Source of the DNA: CAYRWR01 sp964537555
GTDB taxonomy: Bacteria > Spirochaetota > Brevinematia > Brevinematales > CAYRWR01
Direction of reading: 5' to 3'
Assembly (NCBI GenBank): GCA_964537555.1
Contig: CAZIAD010000005.1
Coordinates: forward strand, 84,166-148,165
DNA: 64,000 nucleotides
Both the position numbers and the translations under genes were made by a program. The notes below the pieces were generated by a model. It made no database searches. It was given only the letters and a program-made list of their open reading frames with translations, and had not been told where the DNA came from. Each line of letters opens with the position of its first letter. Within the stretch, counting starts at the first letter, position 1. Below, in pieces: positions 62,259-64,000 of the stretch.

Positions 62259-64000
62259 TTATTCTTTTAAATCAGACAGGATGACAGTATCATGGCTTAC
62301 ATCTGAATCTTCCAGCTGAAACTGAGCTACAATCAGGTTGAGCCGATCACCCAGGGCTTTGAGGTCCTCAGATAGTTTGGCCAGCTTTTGTGATGCCTGA
62401 GCATTTTCTTCATTGGAATGGGACAGATCCTGCAGGCTTTGATCGATCTGCACCGCCTCCAGAGCCTGTTCATCAATGGCCGATTGTATGGAATTGGAAA
62501 AGGTGGATAATGATTCTACCCCTTCCAGGAAATGTTCAGACAGGTTTTTCTGCTCCCCGGTCACACCGGATACTTCGTTGATCATGGCATTTGTCTCTTT
62601 CATGTTTTTCATTATTGTACTGAGTGCTGAGCCTGCTTCTTCAGCCATGCGCTTACCCTGCTCCGCTTCTACTTCGCCCATAGTAGACATGGCCACAGCG
62701 TCGATGATACTTTGTTTGATATTATGGACCAGACTGGATATATCCTGGGCAGACTGGGAGGACAGCTCAGCCAGCTCCCGTATCTCCTGTGCCACTATAG
62801 CAAAGCCAATACCCGCTTTACCGGCATGGGCTGCTTCGATAGCAGCATTCATAGACAGCATATCCGTGTTCTCGGCAATGTTCTGAATAGTAGCGATGAT
62901 CTCATCGATCTGCTCCGACTGATCCCCCACGTTCTTGATCATATCAGCGATCTCTTTCATCTTGTCGCTCATTTTCAGGGTGGATTCCACAGACGAGTTC
63001 ACTATACTGATACTCTTATCTGCTGCTTCCAGGTTTTGAATAGTCTTCTGATTCATACGGCTGGTCTGGTCTGAGATAGACTCCATACCCCGGTTCAGTT
63101 CTTCCGCGGCTGAGGCATTCATCTGTATGATCTCATTCTCTCGAGTGACATTTTCCTTTATTTTTTCCATGATAGTAGTAAAATTTTCCATAGTACGGGT
63201 GATGAGCTCCATTCTTTCACTCTGAGAGCGGCTGCGCTGAGACAGGCTGAGGGCAGACTCGGATACATGGTCTGCATCCCGCCCCGCTTCCTCCACCAGG
63301 GTCTTAAGGCTGCTGAAATCCCGGTTCAGGTGAGTGATAAAATCATTGATGAGCCGGGCAATATCCCCAATCTCATTAAAAGTGAGCATCACTACTCTCT
63401 TACTGAGGTCAGCTCCCCCTTTGGCCAATTCCTCCATACGGATATGCATAAATGAGACCTGCTTACTGTATTCCCTGCGTGATAAGATGACCAGTGTGAG
63501 TGCTGCAATGGCTAGTACCACCGAGGTAAGTATAAACGAAGTCCAGAACTGTGATATTGTCACATTGCCCCATTCTGAAGTATAGTGGTAGTAAGCCAGA
63601 CATCCATAATAGGTTACAAACGTAAAAATAATACTGATATTGATCAGAAGGTCTTTATTTCGGCTGAATTTATCGTTTTCTCCCTTACGGATATCCTGGA
63701 CTTTGAGACACTCCTTGGTGTCCATCAGTATCAGATTAATGATCTGGGCACTGAGAATAGAAGACATCATACCCACACTGAGCTTCTGGGCATAGACCAG
63801 AATATGAGAATATCCGCTGGATAATTCCCAGTTCCGCATCATAAAAAAGGCGGTGACCCCCACTACCCAGAACACAGACTGGGAATACAGAATGATCCAG
63901 GGTAATTTAAGTGAGGCCGTACGTGCTTTTGTATAAGAGGAACCATCCTGCAGAAAACGGAACAAGGGCCTCAGGGACAGGAGGATGATGATAATGGTAA
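62259..64000 (-). CDS. Methyl-accepting chemotaxis protein, 5' end outside window
   Basis: At least 580 codons are present and the frame is open to the right edge, where it reads TIIIILLSLRPLFRF, part of a further membrane segment; the real start therefore lies beyond the window. At least four more hydrophobic segments follow (PWIILYSQSVFWVVGVTAFF; HILVYAQKLSVGMMSSILSA; LLINISIIFTFVTYYGCLAY; ILTSVVLAIAALTLVIL), then a HAMP-like linker and the MCP signalling coiled coil with hairpin tip NAAIEAAHAGKAGIGFAIVA followed by QEIRELAELS. The sensor is membrane-embedded, with no obvious large periplasmic domain. It lacks a C-terminal receptor-binding pentapeptide. Confidence 0.9.
   Translation of the reverse strand, partial: TIIIILLSLRPLFRFLQDGSSYTKARTASLKLPWIILYSQSVFWVVGVTAFFMMRNWELSSGYSHILVYAQKLSVGMMSSILSAQIINLILMDTKECLKVQDIRKGENDKFSRNKDLLINISIIFTFVTYYGCLAYYHYTSEWGNVTISQFWTSFILTSVVLAIAALTLVILSRREYSKQVSFMHIRMEELAKGGADLSKRVVMLTFNEIGDIARLINDFITHLNRDFSSLKTLVEEAGRDADHVSESALSLSQRSRSQSERMELITRTMENFTTIMEKIKENVTRENEIIQMNASAAEELNRGMESISDQTSRMNQKTIQNLEAADKSISIVNSSVESTLKMSDKMKEIADMIKNVGDQSEQIDEIIATIQNIAENTDMLSMNAAIEAAHAGKAGIGFAIVAQEIRELAELSSQSAQDISSLVHNIKQSIIDAVAMSTMGEVEAEQGKRMAEEAGSALSTIMKNMKETNAMINEVSGVTGEQKNLSEHFLEGVESLSTFSNSIQSAIDEQALEAVQIDQSLQDLSHSNEENAQASQKLAKLSEDLKALGDRLNLIVAQFQLEDSDVSHDTVILSDLKE

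Overview
The window looks like chromosomal DNA of a free-living spirochaete-type bacterium. This is inferred from three things: a membrane-anchored TPR protein with the architecture of the spirochaete flagellar-collar protein FlcA, preceded by a sigma-28-like promoter; many outer-membrane and lipoprotein genes; and the overall gene content (ThyX, TreYZ, DUF1361, MCP). No 16S rRNA is present, so the assignment rests on protein reading alone. Many genes have a textbook sigma-70 promoter with 17-bp spacing, and most starts have a clear AGGAG-type ribosome binding site.

Region 1 (1-17.6 kb) is accessory. It holds an AT-rich partial gene with a phospholipase-D-type nuclease domain, an HNH restriction-type endonuclease, a HigBA toxin-antitoxin pair flanked by copies of a ~95-bp direct repeat, an ABC-2 exporter, a pRiA4b ORF-3-like protein, two DUF4143 AAA ATPases, a secreted thermonuclease, an AbiEi/AbiEii pair with a 39-bp palindromic operator-promoter, a WYL regulator and several small orphan proteins. 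Short dispersed repeats of a kind seen in many bacteria (AEGAEDAEG- and KVESQK-encoding) sit at gene ends here.

Region 2 (17.7-28.8 kb, minus strand) is the classic transcription-translation cluster: tRNA-Thr, rpmG, tRNA-Trp, secE, nusG, rplK, rplA, rplJ, rplL, rpoB, rpoC. It has a strong promoter in front of tRNA-Thr, a perfect hairpin between rplL and rpoB, and a terminator after rpoC.

Region 3 (28.8-37.2 kb, minus strand) is a seven-gene operon (TldE/PmbA-like, lipoprotein, 580-aa unknown, HEAT-like exported protein, DUF151/UVR nuclease, 5-formyltetrahydrofolate cyclo-ligase, aroA) preceded by an exported beta-propeller gene. Region 4 (37.3-43.7 kb, plus) carries glmS, comF and the FlcA-like collar gene.

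Region 5 (44.2-53.3 kb) carries hisIE-rsmE, a small lipoprotein, and a divergent unit in which a MarR regulator and MATE exporter face a LolA-like / beta-barrel / LolCDE-like export operon. A palindromic operator sits at the predicted transcription start of that operon.

Region 6 (53.4-64 kb) carries treZ-treY (trehalose from maltodextrins), an EIIA / CPA2 antiporter / PII-like three-gene unit, thyX, a DsrE-like protein, a DUF1361 membrane protein and an MCP whose 5' end lies beyond the window.
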